From 4572-13 sp964594065 (GTDB lineage Bacteria; Planctomycetota; Phycisphaerae; Sedimentisphaerales; Anaerohalosphaeraceae), in assembly GCA_964594065.1 (NCBI GenBank), contig CAZQKX010000046.1, forward strand, positions 1 to 29,603: a stretch of DNA of 29,603 nucleotides, written 5' to 3'. Positions 1 to 11,200 of this stretch are shown here, one piece after another (position 1 is the first letter of the stretch; every line of letters starts with the position of its first letter). The position numbers were made by a program, and so were the translations under genes. Below the pieces are notes generated by a model. The model was not told where the DNA came from and ran no database searches. It saw nothing but the letters and a program-made list of their open reading frames with translations.

Positions 1-2
1 AC

Positions 3-107
3 AATGGTACAGGCTGTCTTGACAATGTTGATTTGTCAGTTGTACCGGAACCGGCTACGATGGTTCTGCTGGGTCTTGGCGGACTGCTGATTCGTCGCAA
101 GAAATAA
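3..107 (+). CDS. PEP-CTERM sorting-signal protein, C-terminal end only
   Basis: Only the last 34 codons are in the window, and the gene begins upstream. The visible tail has the PEP-CTERM layout: a VPEPAT motif, a short hydrophobic stretch (MVLLGLGGLL) and a basic end (IRRKK) before the stop TAA. In this family the tail sends an exported protein to an exosortase-type machinery, which removes it and leaves the protein at the envelope or in the extracellular matrix. The preceding GCLDNVDLS resembles the end of a jelly-roll domain, but too little is visible to name the body of the protein. A strong hairpin follows 40 bp later, so the transcript probably ends there. The sorting signal is clear; the function of the protein cannot be seen. 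Confidence 0.8.
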   Translation, partial: NGTGCLDNVDLSVVPEPATMVLLGLGGLLIRRKK

Positions 108-146
108 GTTAGTGCTTTTTTGACATGTAAATGTACTTTGCTTCAA

Positions 147-200
147 CGGCAATTCCGGGTCTTTGTGGTTTTTCACAAAGATCCGGCTTTGCCGAGTTTT
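147..200 (+). terminator. Long hairpin terminator after the PEP-CTERM gene
   Basis: An outer stem CGGCAA/TTGCCG (147-152 with 189-194) encloses a 13-bp inner stem (155-167 with 174-186, one G-U pair) around a GTTTTT loop. AGTTTT follows. A second small stem CCGTGA/TCACGG (201-206 with 212-217) comes directly after. The T-run is short, so termination may be imperfect. A TTGACA-like hexamer lies at 225-230, but no good -10 partner was seen before the next gene at 356. Confidence 0.65.
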
Positions 201-355
201 CCGTGAAGGAGTCACGGGGGGCTTTTGACAAGAACATAATTCGATAGGAACATGGATGGAATACTCGTGTTTTTCTACAGCACGTTTCAGTAAACATTTG
301 ATGTATTAAGATATATTAATAATAAGAATGAAATTTTATTGTTAGGAGAAATGTC

Positions 356-1939
356 ATGAAAAAATTGATATGTATGTTGACAATGGTGCTTGCGGTATTT
401 GTTGCACCGAGTCAGGCAGATTTGTCCGATGGGCTGACGAACCTGTGGCTCTTTGACGAGACCAGCGGAGGTACCGCTGCTGCCACGTTCGGTTCTGCTG
501 ACTGGACCAATGCCAACAGCGACTATACCTGGTCGGCCGGCATGTGGGATAACGCACTTGAGGGCACCAACAGCAATATGGTGTTCTATTGCGATTCCAT
601 TCCTGAAATGGAAGGCACTACAGCATTCACGATCTCTGTCTGGATGTTCGCTGATTTGGGAACCGATTTCTGGTCGATGATTGTTTGTAACAGAGACGGC
701 GTTGGAATGCTGACGGGTCTCGATACATCCGCGGCACCGGCTGGATTTATGAACTATGACTTCAGAGTCTGCGGTGCTTCTATCAATTGTAACAGCGGAA
801 CCAATACAGCGGCCAAAATCGTGGACCAGGCGTGGAACCACATCGTCATTACCTGGACGAATGCGGGTGCTGTTGGAGACGCGCTTAACGTGTGGATCAA
901 TGGTTATAAAGTTGTTAAAGGTGCTCCGGATACGAGTTCTGGGACGTATGGCGCCTATGAGCCTCCCGGAGCCTGGCGGTGGGTGTTGGGTCAGGACAGA
1001 GGAACTTCCAGCCGTCGTTTTGAAGGGAAGTTCGATGAACTGGCTATGTGGACCCGTGTTCTCTCGGATGCAGAAGTCGAAACACTGTACCTGGCTGGTG
1101 CGGGTAATTCACTGAGCCCGCAGCCGTTGACGGTCCAGGAGGGTTCTGCCGGTTCGTTTGATATTGACCTGTCTGCACCGATGGATGGGGATTCAACGGT
1201 AGTTACGGTTCAAGTTGTGGACGACCCGAATGCTACAAATCCGCTTCATGCGGCATATGAATTCGACATCACTGATCCGAATTTCGTCGTTGACGTCAAT
1301 GACTGGGATATTCCCCAGAACGTGCTGATTACGCCGGATGACGACACCGATCGTGAAGAGGAGGCAACTTATCTGCTGTGCAACTCTTCAACGGATACTG
1401 CAGCGTTCGCATCACCGATATTTGTGGAATTGACGATTACGGATAATGATACGCCTCAGATCGTTATGACGGGTGCTGATGACGTTGTCGTTGCTGAAAA
1501 TGCCGGCGTTGATTCATTTGATGTCGAACTGTCTGCTGCGTTGGTAGGCGGGGAAACCGTAACTCTCACCTTGTCTGCTGATCCGGCTTTCCTGGATGTG
1601 TCTCCTACGACGGTTGCATTTGACTCTTCTGCCAATCCTTATAATGTTGCGCAGACTGTGACAGTGACCGCTGTGTCGAATGCGGATGCTGATAATGGGA
1701 CGGTCCCCTATGAGGATTATGTGAAAACCATTACGATCGCGACGGTATCCAGTATTCCTGAAATGTCGGATGCCCCGAATGTGGATGTTACGATTCTTGA
1801 AGATGACTGTGGTGCGCTGGGTGTTGAGCCTCTGGATGCGGACGGTGACTGTGATATCACCATCGCTGACCTGCAGGCTATGGCACTGCAGTGGCTGACG
1901 TGTCACTTCCCGAACAGGGTTGTAGGCGATTGCCTTTAA
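356..1939 (+). CDS. Secreted LamG/Calx-beta-like protein with dockerin-like C-terminus
   Basis: 527 residues. The start is supported by TTAGGAGAA six bases upstream and by an immediate signal peptide (MKKLICMLTMVLAVFVAPSQA). Residues about 23-250 look like a LamG/concanavalin-type jelly roll: a LTNLWLFDE opening, FTISVWMFADL in the middle, and a FDELAMWTRVLSDAEVETLY ending. Two repeats follow at about 256-365 and 370-480 (VQEGSAGSFDIDLS, VAENAGVDSFDVELS), which read as Calx-beta-like sandwiches. The end (from about 485) is a single EF-hand-like half dockerin, DADGDCDITIADLQ...QWLTC, with a second GDC at the tail. LamG folds commonly bind glycans, and the half dockerin may attach or sort the protein. 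No catalytic residues are recognisable. It is probably co-transcribed with the next gene, 45 bp downstream. Confidence 0.85.
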   Translation: MKKLICMLTMVLAVFVAPSQADLSDGLTNLWLFDETSGGTAAATFGSADWTNANSDYTWSAGMWDNALEGTNSNMVFYCDSIPEMEGTTAFTISVWMFADLGTDFWSMIVCNRDGVGMLTGLDTSAAPAGFMNYDFRVCGASINCNSGTNTAAKIVDQAWNHIVITWTNAGAVGDALNVWINGYKVVKGAPDTSSGTYGAYEPPGAWRWVLGQDRGTSSRRFEGKFDELAMWTRVLSDAEVETLYLAGAGNSLSPQPLTVQEGSAGSFDIDLSAPMDGDSTVVTVQVVDDPNATNPLHAAYEFDITDPNFVVDVNDWDIPQNVLITPDDDTDREEEATYLLCNSSTDTAAFASPIFVELTITDNDTPQIVMTGADDVVVAENAGVDSFDVELSAALVGGETVTLTLSADPAFLDVSPTTVAFDSSANPYNVAQTVTVTAVSNADADNGTVPYEDYVKTITIATVSSIPEMSDAPNVDVTILEDDCGALGVEPLDADGDCDITIADLQAMALQWLTCHFPNRVVGDCL

Positions 1940-1984
1940 CGGTATTTAACGAATATATAACTAAAATTCATAGGAGAAATAACC

Positions 1985-4900
1985 ATGAAGAAAATTATGT
2001 TGATATTGCTAATGCTGGGAATTGCCACTACGGCAGTGGGCGGGCCGCTTGCTTTTGATGATTTCAACAGCTATTCGGCCGGCTCCAACCTGCTCGATCA
2101 GGATAACTGGTCCGAACTGTTCTCAAGTGATGACCCGGCGGTCAGCGCAACTGAAGCTTATGCCGGTATGGGTAATTCAGTCGTTGGCCTCAATGAAGGC
2201 AATTATGCCAGCGCAAAAATGTTACTCGCGAAGGGTGCAGTTGACCTGGGAACCGATGAAGTATACGTCACCGGTTTATTGTCTCTTGACACGCTGTCAA
2301 ACCCGGCCAACGACGATGGTCTCTATATCGGATTTGCTAACAGCAACGCGGACAAGCTTGAAATCCGATTTATGGGAAGCAGAAATGATATCGTCATCAC
2401 CGGAACCGGTTTAGGTTACTCTACCTACAATCTGGATCCGAATACCCTCGAAGAGGGAAAGACGTACCTTTGTGTTGCCAAATGTACGCCCGAGACTGCG
2501 ACAACTTTTACGGTCAACGCCGGTGTAGTTGAATTTACCGGTTATCCGCTGGCCATCCCTGAGATCACTTACCAGGTAACAAAAACGGGTGTAGCCCCGA
2601 CTGCAGGTGTGGATTTTGGCAGTGCTCTCTGGTTCCCGCGTGGCGTTGGTCATTATGTTGACCATGCGTTCGCTGGTGAAACCTGGGCCGATGTTCAGAG
2701 TCCGTCTGCCTATGTACCGCCGTATTTCCCTCCCCAATTGATGGCTTATTACCCAATGGATCAAGGCAAGGGGACACTTGCGCCTGACTTTGCGAATGAT
2801 AACGATGCGACTGCAACAGGTGACGTTGTATGGACCCATGGTCAGATAGGTGCTGCCGCTAATATGAACGGCCAGTACTTTAATATTCCTTCAATTGACC
2901 AGATGCAAATGGCAACTGGCCTGACTATTTCGGCCTGGCTGAACACATCAGCCCTTAATTCCGGCTACAAGGGTGCAGTATTTACCCGCGATGTTACGGA
3001 TGCTTCCGGAACAGGTCAGAACTATGGTATTGCCATGGAAGGTGACACCCGTTTTGAGGTTCGTGCATCAGGCTCCGGAGTAGATGGTCCTTCCAACGTT
3101 GAAGCAGACAGGTGGTACCACGTTGTTCAGCTGTACGATAGTTCTGCAGGTACAACAACACTCATTGTTGACAATCAAATAGTGGCTGGTCCTACGACCA
3201 ATGCTGATATTGCTGCAGGCGGTACTATTATCTCCAGTGGTTCATGGCAGCTTGGTAACGACGTTGCTATTGGCGGTCGTATATGGCCCGGATTGATTGA
3301 CGATGTTGCCATCTGGAACTATGTACTGGATCCAAATGATATCGAAGACCTGTACGAGAATGGTCTGATCGGTATCGGTGCTGACGGTAACACACCGTCT
3401 CTGCCGCCTGAGATTGCTCCGAAGAACTGGATCGATCCTCAGACGCTTGATTCTGATGATGTTATTTTCAGCAAGGAACCGGGTCTTGGTAACGGCGGTT
3501 TCGAAGATCTGTTTGATTATGTAGAAGATCATCCTGACAACGATGCCGATCCTTACTCTGAGCCGTTCCGTATTTTCTGTGAAGGTTTAACCACCGATCC
3601 CGGTGACGGTAACGTTAACCCGCTCGATAATCCGAATGGTAACTGGTGTACGATCGATGACGGCGGCTGGACGGCAAGTATTGTCTGGCAAGGCTGGACC
3701 GGAAACCCGGCCGGTTGGGAAACGCCCATGTATAACCCGGGATACCCCGAGCGTCAGTACGAAGGCGAATCGCACTTCCTCATTCAGGTCACGCAGGATG
3801 TCCTGCTGGAATCTGACTACCAGGTTGATGCGACGATGATCGCTGACGGCGACAACCTTGTTGTTGAGTGGTTCTCTTATATGGGTGGCGGTACTGCTGA
3901 CATTACCCCATCGCTGGTCTTTGACAAGGGAACCGGCGGTGAGTGGGAAGTCGAACTCGATACCGTTGTGGAAAGTGCGGGTGAATACACCAAACGCACT
4001 TCCAACTACGTGATGGTCGGTACGGCGAGTACGCTTGATGTTAAGCTTCTGCTGGACAGCAATTCCGGACAACTTCGAATTGATAATGTTCAGGTGACTC
4101 GGTCTCCGTATTATGAGATCGACGAAGATCCGACGAATAACGTAGCCAATGTTCCGATCAAGCTTCTGTCTGATCCGGGAGAGACTGTTACGCTGAACGT
4201 CTCAACATGGTCCGATGAAGAAGCCGTTGTCAAGTACACAACGGACAATCATCTCTGGTCCTATATGGATGATCTTGATGTTACCGAGGTGACCTTTACA
4301 GGCGGTGGCGGCGGCAACTGGAATGTTGAGCAGGACATCGTTATTACCTCTACCGGCAACAGCACGATCGAAGGTGACCGGACAATGATCTTCAAAGTTG
4401 CTGACCCGAACAGTGCTGCAGATCCTAACATCGTGCCGTCTGTGGACTACTTCACTGTCAAGGTTATTGACGATGAGTTCCCGCGGCTGGAAGTTGTCGA
4501 TCCGAACGTCATCGTCGGCGAACACGGCAACGGTCCGAACGGCCAGTCTGACACATTCAAGGTCAAACTGGGCGGGACTTCCTCGTCGAATGTTCAGGTT
4601 AACTTTGTTGACGAAGGTGACCCTGATGAAGTCACTGTAACAGGCAGCGTTGAATTCACACCTCTGGAAATTGCTACGGGTGTCGAGAAAACAGTTACTG
4701 TTACAGCGCTTGACGACGGTGCTCCGGAAGCCCTGCTGCATGGAACCGTGATTAGTATCTCAGCTTCTGCTGTAGCCGGGGACCCGAGTCCGGATACGGA
4801 CTACATTGACAACTTCCCGGTTGGAACAACAGTCGATGTTATCATTTACGACGCCGATTGCGGTTCGGATGGTCACGTAAGCCAGATCCTGGATGTTACT

Positions 4901-5011
4901 GGCGACTGCTATGTAACAATGGCAGACTTTGCTGAATTAGCAGCCAGATGGCTTGAATGCTATATTCCGAATGGAAGCAACGCGGCTGGTGATTGTATTG
5001 CGACTCATTAA
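1985..5011 (+). CDS. Large secreted LamG/Calx-beta-like protein with dockerin-like C-terminus
   Basis: 1008 residues. TAGGAGAAAT lies just upstream of the ATG, and a signal peptide begins MKKIMLILLMLGIATTAVGG. Modules in order: an N-terminal domain at about 20-240, shared with the CotH protein at 5294 (GFANSNADKLEIRF, LEEGKTYLCVAKCTP, TWADVQ); a LamG domain at about 252-462 (LMAYYPMDQGKGTL to DDVAIWNYVLDPNDIEDLY); a jelly-roll or carbohydrate-binding-like stretch at about 502-709 (NGGFED ... LRIDNVQVTRSP); two Calx-beta-like repeats at about 711-832 and 836-956; and a half dockerin with the same cysteine pattern as its neighbour (TGDCYVTMADF, ARWLEC, AGDC). No enzyme signature is visible. It is likely a surface-attached glycan-binding or structural protein. 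It forms a pair with the gene at 356 and is followed by hairpins. Confidence 0.85.
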   Translation: MKKIMLILLMLGIATTAVGGPLAFDDFNSYSAGSNLLDQDNWSELFSSDDPAVSATEAYAGMGNSVVGLNEGNYASAKMLLAKGAVDLGTDEVYVTGLLSLDTLSNPANDDGLYIGFANSNADKLEIRFMGSRNDIVITGTGLGYSTYNLDPNTLEEGKTYLCVAKCTPETATTFTVNAGVVEFTGYPLAIPEITYQVTKTGVAPTAGVDFGSALWFPRGVGHYVDHAFAGETWADVQSPSAYVPPYFPPQLMAYYPMDQGKGTLAPDFANDNDATATGDVVWTHGQIGAAANMNGQYFNIPSIDQMQMATGLTISAWLNTSALNSGYKGAVFTRDVTDASGTGQNYGIAMEGDTRFEVRASGSGVDGPSNVEADRWYHVVQLYDSSAGTTTLIVDNQIVAGPTTNADIAAGGTIISSGSWQLGNDVAIGGRIWPGLIDDVAIWNYVLDPNDIEDLYENGLIGIGADGNTPSLPPEIAPKNWIDPQTLDSDDVIFSKEPGLGNGGFEDLFDYVEDHPDNDADPYSEPFRIFCEGLTTDPGDGNVNPLDNPNGNWCTIDDGGWTASIVWQGWTGNPAGWETPMYNPGYPERQYEGESHFLIQVTQDVLLESDYQVDATMIADGDNLVVEWFSYMGGGTADITPSLVFDKGTGGEWEVELDTVVESAGEYTKRTSNYVMVGTASTLDVKLLLDSNSGQLRIDNVQVTRSPYYEIDEDPTNNVANVPIKLLSDPGETVTLNVSTWSDEEAVVKYTTDNHLWSYMDDLDVTEVTFTGGGGGNWNVEQDIVITSTGNSTIEGDRTMIFKVADPNSAADPNIVPSVDYFTVKVIDDEFPRLEVVDPNVIVGEHGNGPNGQSDTFKVKLGGTSSSNVQVNFVDEGDPDEVTVTGSVEFTPLEIATGVEKTVTVTALDDGAPEALLHGTVISISASAVAGDPSPDTDYIDNFPVGTTVDVIIYDADCGSDGHVSQILDVTGDCYVTMADFAELAARWLECYIPNGSNAAGDCIATH

Positions 5012-5032
5012 TTTGAGTTGAGTCTTTTTTCC

Positions 5033-5064
5033 GGTTGGTGAAAGCCTTGCCGCTTTCACCAACC
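5033..5064 (+). other. Perfect 12-bp stem-loop downstream of the LamG gene pair
   Basis: GGTTGGTGAAAG (5033-5044) pairs exactly with CTTTCACCAACC (5053-5064) around an 8-base loop. The T-run lies before the stem rather than after it, so this may stabilise the mRNA 3' end or assist the second hairpin downstream instead of terminating by itself. Confidence 0.55.
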
Positions 5065-5092
5065 AGGTTTGTGTAAAGTGTTAATTGTACTG

Positions 5093-5129
5093 GAGGAATC
5101 CGGGGACTTCTTCGGATTCCTCTTATTTT
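5093..5129 (+). terminator. Rho-independent terminator
   Basis: GAGGAATCCG (5093-5102) pairs with CGGATTCCTC (5113-5122) around a 10-base loop. TTATTTTA follows directly. The position, about 80 bp after the stop of the LamG protein, fits the end of the 356-5011 transcription unit. Confidence 0.75.
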
Positions 5130-5234
5130 AGACAACCGCTATAATTTATCGGACAATGGACAGTACGTTACTTCTAATTATGGAAAACGTTGGAAGCATG
5201 ACAGGAATTTTGAAAATTAATCGACGATTGCAGC

Positions 5235-5264
5235 TTGACAACCGGATTTTACGGAATGTCTATT
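5235..5264 (+). promoter_or_regulatory. Candidate sigma70-type promoter for the CotH gene
   Basis: A consensus TTGACA (5235-5240) is followed after 18 bp by TCTATT (5259-5264), a 4 of 6 match to TATAAT. Transcription would begin near 5271, just ahead of the GGGGGA ribosome site at 5281. This agrees with the GTG start at 5294 rather than the upstream ATG at 5156. Confidence 0.4.
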
Positions 5265-5293
5265 CATTGTCAATTCCCTGGGGGGACATCATT

Positions 5294-8200
5294 GTGCAAA
5301 GGATTTATTTATTCATTATTATGTTGATTATAGTGTGCCTTGCAGCCTGCCCAAGTGTTCAGGCAGAAGGCATCCTTTATGAAAATTACAATAGTTTTAC
5401 ACCCGGTTCGATCGACGGGCAGGGCGGGTGGTCCATTTCGCCGTTGAATCTTGGCGTTTGCGATGTGACCGCTGACGAGATCTATTCCGGCGGCGGCAAC
5501 GCCATCTATTCAAACGGTACTGATTCCCAATATAATCTGCCCGGCAAGGCATTTCCCCAGCCGCTGGATGTCCGGAGTGTCACAACCTATATCAGTACTA
5601 TTGTGGCCACCCGAGGACCAGTGACCAGCTCGAGTCAGTTGATGTTCGGACTGGCCAATTCCAATGGTAACGATGAGAAACTTGAGCTTCGCGTCGATGT
5701 CCTGGGGCAGCTTACGGTAACCGGGTGGGGCGGCTACGAAAATGTTACTATTAGCACCTTGGAAGTGGGAAAAGTATACTGTGCGATTGCCAAAATTACT
5801 CCGAACAACGGCAATATTGTCCGGGTTGATTTCGGATTATTTGATATCACCACTGGCGGTCTTCTGGATGAAAGCAATTATACATATCAGGTAGAAAATT
5901 TTATATTCGATCAAGTACCGGATATCTTCAGCCATGTGTACTCCGGGCACAGAGTCAACAACTCTACGTCAGACAACCTGCTGGTTTCAGATGAATGGGC
6001 CGATATCCAGCTTCTTGTTCCCGGCAGTTCCGTAGTAGGCGCTTATGATCCCTACCCTCAAAATGGGGCCGATGATGCTGCAGCCAGCACAGTTCTGAGC
6101 TGGTCTGTGGAAAATAACGACCCAACCCCGGTCGGCTACGATGTTTATTTTGGAACGAGTTCGGACTTCTCCGGTCAATCGCCGGTTTCAACAAATCAGC
6201 CGGAATTGACGTATGATCCCTACGGTACGACGGATCTGGATTTTGAAGAGACCTATTACTGGCGAATTGATGCCTATAAGCCCGATCAAACGATTGTGGA
6301 AGGAGACGTCTGGTCATTTACGATAATGACAAATCCCTGCATCAATACGCCTCCGGTCATTGATGGCCCGCACACGGTGCTTTCTGCTGTTCGTAAATCG
6401 ACGTCCATTAGCGTGACGGTATATGATGACGGCAAGCCGTATACTGGCGGCTGTGATGCAGATTTTCCGGATACCGGAACATCGTACACGCATGTGTACC
6501 AATGGACCCAGCAAAGCGGCCCGGTAACGGCGGTATTCAGTCCGGCATCCGCGGACCAAACAAATGTCTCAGTCATGTTTCCCGCTGAAGGAACGTACGA
6601 ATTATTGTTTGAGGCTTCTGACGGTCCGGTCGGTCCCGATCCGATTGAAGGCAAGACAACTCAGTGGCCCGTTACCGTCGAAGTCGTCGATTCACTTGAC
6701 GGGGATGTCAATATTGACTGGAACGTCGACCTGGAGGATTTGCTTCTGTTGGCACTGCAATGGGTTGATGACCCGGCCTGTAGCGGCGGTGATACGGATT
6801 GTGCTGATTTTGACAGCAGCGGCGGCATCGATATAACCGATTTTTCAATGTTGTCAGCCAACTGGGGACATGAGCAAACGGAATTTGTTATATCAGAATT
6901 CATGGCCTCCAACGACCTGACTTTAAAAGACAATTACGATAATCGTCCCGACTGGCTTGAAATTTCCAATATCAGCTTTGAAAACGAAGACTTGGAAGGA
7001 TGGCACCTGACGGATGATCCCAATAATCTCGACAAATGGACCTTCCCGCCTGTTGTGATGGGACCGGCCGAGAACCTTATCGTCTATGCATCAGGGAAAA
7101 ACAAGGCTGACGCTGAAAGCCCGCTGCACACAAACTTTAAGCTGGACCCCAAGGGTGAATACCTGGCATTGGTGACCCCGGAGGGCAAGGTGGCTTCTGA
7201 ACTGTCGCCCGGCTATCCTATTCAGGTCACTGACATATCGTACGGTTTGAGCAACGAAGTTGTTTCCGACAGTGTACTGGTTGATGGCACCTCGTCGGTA
7301 GAAGTATTTATCCCTCAATCAGGCACGGCTATCGATGACGGCTCATGGACCCAGATCGGATTTGATACAACCGGATGGACCACCGGCGGATTGGCTGTTG
7401 GCTATGATACTGCCACGACGTATGATTCCATGATCCAGACAGATGTCGAAAGTATGAGAACAGTACAAAGTCCTTCTGTCTATATTCGCATTCCCTTTGA
7501 AGTCAGCGATCCCGAAAATATTAGTTCGCTTTTGCTTCGCATGAAATACGATGACGGATTTACAGCCTATATTAATGGCGTTGATGTTGCACGCACCGAG
7601 AGCCTTACCGCGACGGGGCAGTATCTGCCCTGGAATGCTTATACAACCCTCAGTTATCCCCCGGATGAGAACAACATTCCGTTTTCGGATTTCTCGATCC
7701 AGCTTTCGCCGGGACAGCTTCACCAGGGAACCAATATTTTGGCAATTCACGGCTTTAATGATGACCCAACCAGTGCAAGCAGTGACCTGCTGTTTTATCC
7801 GGAATTGCACGCTTCTTCGGCGGGTTCGTACTCAACCACATGGATGTATATGTACTCACCGACACCGGGTACTGCGAATATCGGAGGCGCATCAAATCTG
7901 GGGGCCATTATTCGCCAGGCAACCGAAAGCATGCCTTCACCAACGGACAATGAAGGAATCGTTGTTACCGCGAAGGTCGAGGAAACAGGAGCGGCGCTTT
8001 CTTCGGTTAACCTCTATTACCGTGTCATGTACGGCGGTGAATCTGTTTTACCCATGGTCGATGACGGCACGGGCGATGACGTTGATGCAGGAGACGGCAT
8101 TTATACCGCCACAATCCCCAGCAGTGCAGGAACTGCCGGAGAAATGGTGCGGTGGAGATTTGTTACCCAGGACGATGACGGTGTACAATTTAAGCTGCCG

Positions 8201-11200
8201 ACGTATCTGGATACGCTCAAGTCGCCGGAGTATTTTGGAACAGTCATCCATGACGCTACGATCATCAGCGACCTGGACGTTTTCCACTGGTTCACCAATA
8301 ATCTCGGCAGTGCCCTCGGTTCGGGTGCCCAGGGATCGGTATTTTTTAAAGACCAGTTCTATGACAATATGTTTATCCGCAGACGAGCCCAGTCTTCCGG
8401 TATAAGCTTAGCCGGAAAATACTGTCTGAAGTTTGATTTCAATCCGGGCCACGGATTTTACTACAACGATGAGATTCCCAGTGCCGGTGAAATTAACATG
8501 AACAATAACAAATTTGATAAATCATTGATAGCTCAAATACTCGGAATGAGAGCCTTTGAACTTGCCGGGGCGACCTATTCAATCTGCGATGCCATACATA
8601 CGCGGGTCAATGCCGGTTTCTACGCCATTTTGATATTTGTGGAACATCCGGAAGATGACTATCTGGAACGAAACGGTCTGGATGATTTCGGCGCTCTATA
8701 CAAAGAAGAACAAAGTCCCTGGAACGATTTGCAGGACGGCATCGTTCTTGGCGGGATTACCAAGAAAACCCGTCATTTTGAGGGTTATGATGATGTGATC
8801 GCATTTGGCGAAGGTGTACGAACCTATGAAGGCGTTGCGGGCGCTTCACCAATTGTTCCGTTAGCGGACCGCAGACGCTTTGTGTATGACAATGTGGATA
8901 TAGCACAGGTTACGAATTATACCGCAGCAATGAGCATCATTCATGGAAATGACCACCATGCGAAAAATTGCTATCTGTACCGAGATACTGATGGGACAGG
9001 GTTGTGGTGGTTTTTGCCGTGGGACCTGGACCTTTCACACGGCCATAATTTTGCAAGCTTGAACAATAATATGTATTCTGATGAACTCCCCGGCGGTCAT
9101 CCTCTATGGGCTTGTTCGGACTACCCCCGCGCCAGTGGGGCCGACCATTGGAACGGCTTGATTGATATCATGATGGATGTTCCGGAACTTCGCCAGATGC
9201 ATCTGCGCAGGCTGCGGACATTGATGGGTGAGATTCTCCAACCTCCGGGATTACCGCGTGAGCAATACCAATATGAAGCATTCATGGATGATTTTGAAAG
9301 CCGGATTTCGTCAACACTTCCTCTGGAAGAATCAACCTGGGAGGCTGACTATACCTATGGCGGGGCAACTTATTATCCTCCCATGCAACTGAACAACATT
9401 GAAGCCCAGTACCTGGGTCCGCGAAGGGTGCATCTGTTTAATACGCACAATATTGCCAATTATACAGGCGAAGCAAATCTGGATAATTGTGCCGGTATTC
9501 CGGATGCACAGACCGCTGGACTTATTATTGATTTTGGTGTTTGTGATGTGAGTCCGTTATCCGGTAATCAGGATGAAGAATATATTACACTGACAAATAA
9601 TAATGCTGAAGCCGTTGATATCTCCAACTGGACTCTCAGCAGTGGTGTGGAACATACATTTACACCCGGTACGGTTATCCCTGCCGGTTACAGTATGTTT
9701 GTATCGCCGCATGTACCGAGTTTCCTGTCGCGAGCAGCTTATCCCACAGGCGGTTATAATCTATTCGTTCAGGGTAACTATAAGGGCCATCTGTCCAGTT
9801 GGGGCGAAACCATCGAACTGCGGGATGATGAAGGAACGCTTAAAAATTCCGTTACCACTCCGGTCAATCCAAGTCATGTCCAGCGGTATCTGCGGATCAC
9901 GGAGATCATGTATCACCCGGCCGCAGGTGGCAGTTACAACGAAGAAGAATATGAGTTTATTGAGCTGAAAAATATTGGTTTGTCTCCGCTGGTTGTTGAT
10001 GGTGTACAATTTACGGATGGTATTGAATATGAATTCCCTGTCAGCACAACTTTGGCGGCAGGTGAATATGCCTTAATCGTTAAAAATCAGTCCGCATTTG
10101 AATCCCGCTATGGAACTGGTTATCCGATCATCGGGCAATATACAGGAAGTCTGAGTAACAGCGGCGAAGAAATCAAATTGAACGATCCTGTCAAGGGAAC
10201 GATTCTGCAATTTGACTATGAGGATACCTGGTATTCCGTGACGGATGGTGGTGGCTATTCGCTGGTTGTGATTGACCCGGAAAATTCAGATCTGGACAGT
10301 TGGGATATGAGAGCCGGCTGGCGGCCCAGCGGGGCGGCAAACGGCTCTCCGGGGACTGTCGATGTAACGACTGCGCCTGCACCGGGCTCGATCATTATCA
10401 ACGAAACACTTGCTCATTCCGACTTTGCTCCGAATGACTGGATTGAGCTGCATAATACAACAGATGCGGCGATCTATATCGGCGGCTGGTTCCTCAGTGA
10501 TTCCGATGCAGATCTGTATAAATATGAAATTCCGCCGACAAGCATCGATCCCAATGGTTATGCAGTATTTACACAGGATGACCACTTTGGCGGAGCATTT
10601 GCTCTCAGTGAAAACAGTGATGACATATATTTGACGTCTCCGGACGGCTACAGTGAATCACAATCATTCGGGGCATCAGAAAGCGAGGTCGCTTTCGGTC
10701 AGCATACTAAGACCAACGGCGGTACGGATTTTGTGGCGATGAGTTTAAATACTCCCGGTAATGCCAATGCTTATCCCAAGGTTGGTCCGATTATTATCCG
10801 TTCGATTATGTATCATCCGCCTGATAATGATGAATACGAATATATTGAGCTGTATAACACCGGCACCAGTTCCGTGAACCTGTTTGAAAATGTATCGGCT
10901 ACCAATGTGCCGTGGAGCTTTACCAATGGTGTTGACTATACGTTTCCGACAGGTGTCAGTATCCCGGCTGGTGACCGTGTTTTCGTTGTTGAAAATGTAA
11001 CGGCCTTTATGGATCAATATCCATCCATTTCAAGCGGGATCATCTATGGCCCCTATGACGGTCAGTTGAGCAATGGCGGCGAAAAACTCCAGCTTTCCAA
11101 GCCCGGCGAAGAGATTCCGACACAACCCGGCGAATACTACAACATTCGTGTTGAAATGGTCAACTACAGTGACGGCAGCCATCCGATTGGCGACGATCCG

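Noticed and set aside
287..841. Long minus-strand ORF of 184 codons
   Set aside because: It lies over the signal peptide and LamG region of the gene at 356, has no ribosome site and no recognisable domain, and its composition is that of an antisense shadow.
5156..5293. ATG at 5156 as the CotH start
   Set aside because: It would put 46 residues ahead of the signal peptide. The candidate promoter and GGGGGA site both lie downstream of it and favour the GTG at 5294.
7551..8405. 284-codon + strand ORF in another frame
   Set aside because: It is rich in Arg, Cys and Ser without domain structure and is fully inside the CotH gene, whose frame has continuous homologous domains.
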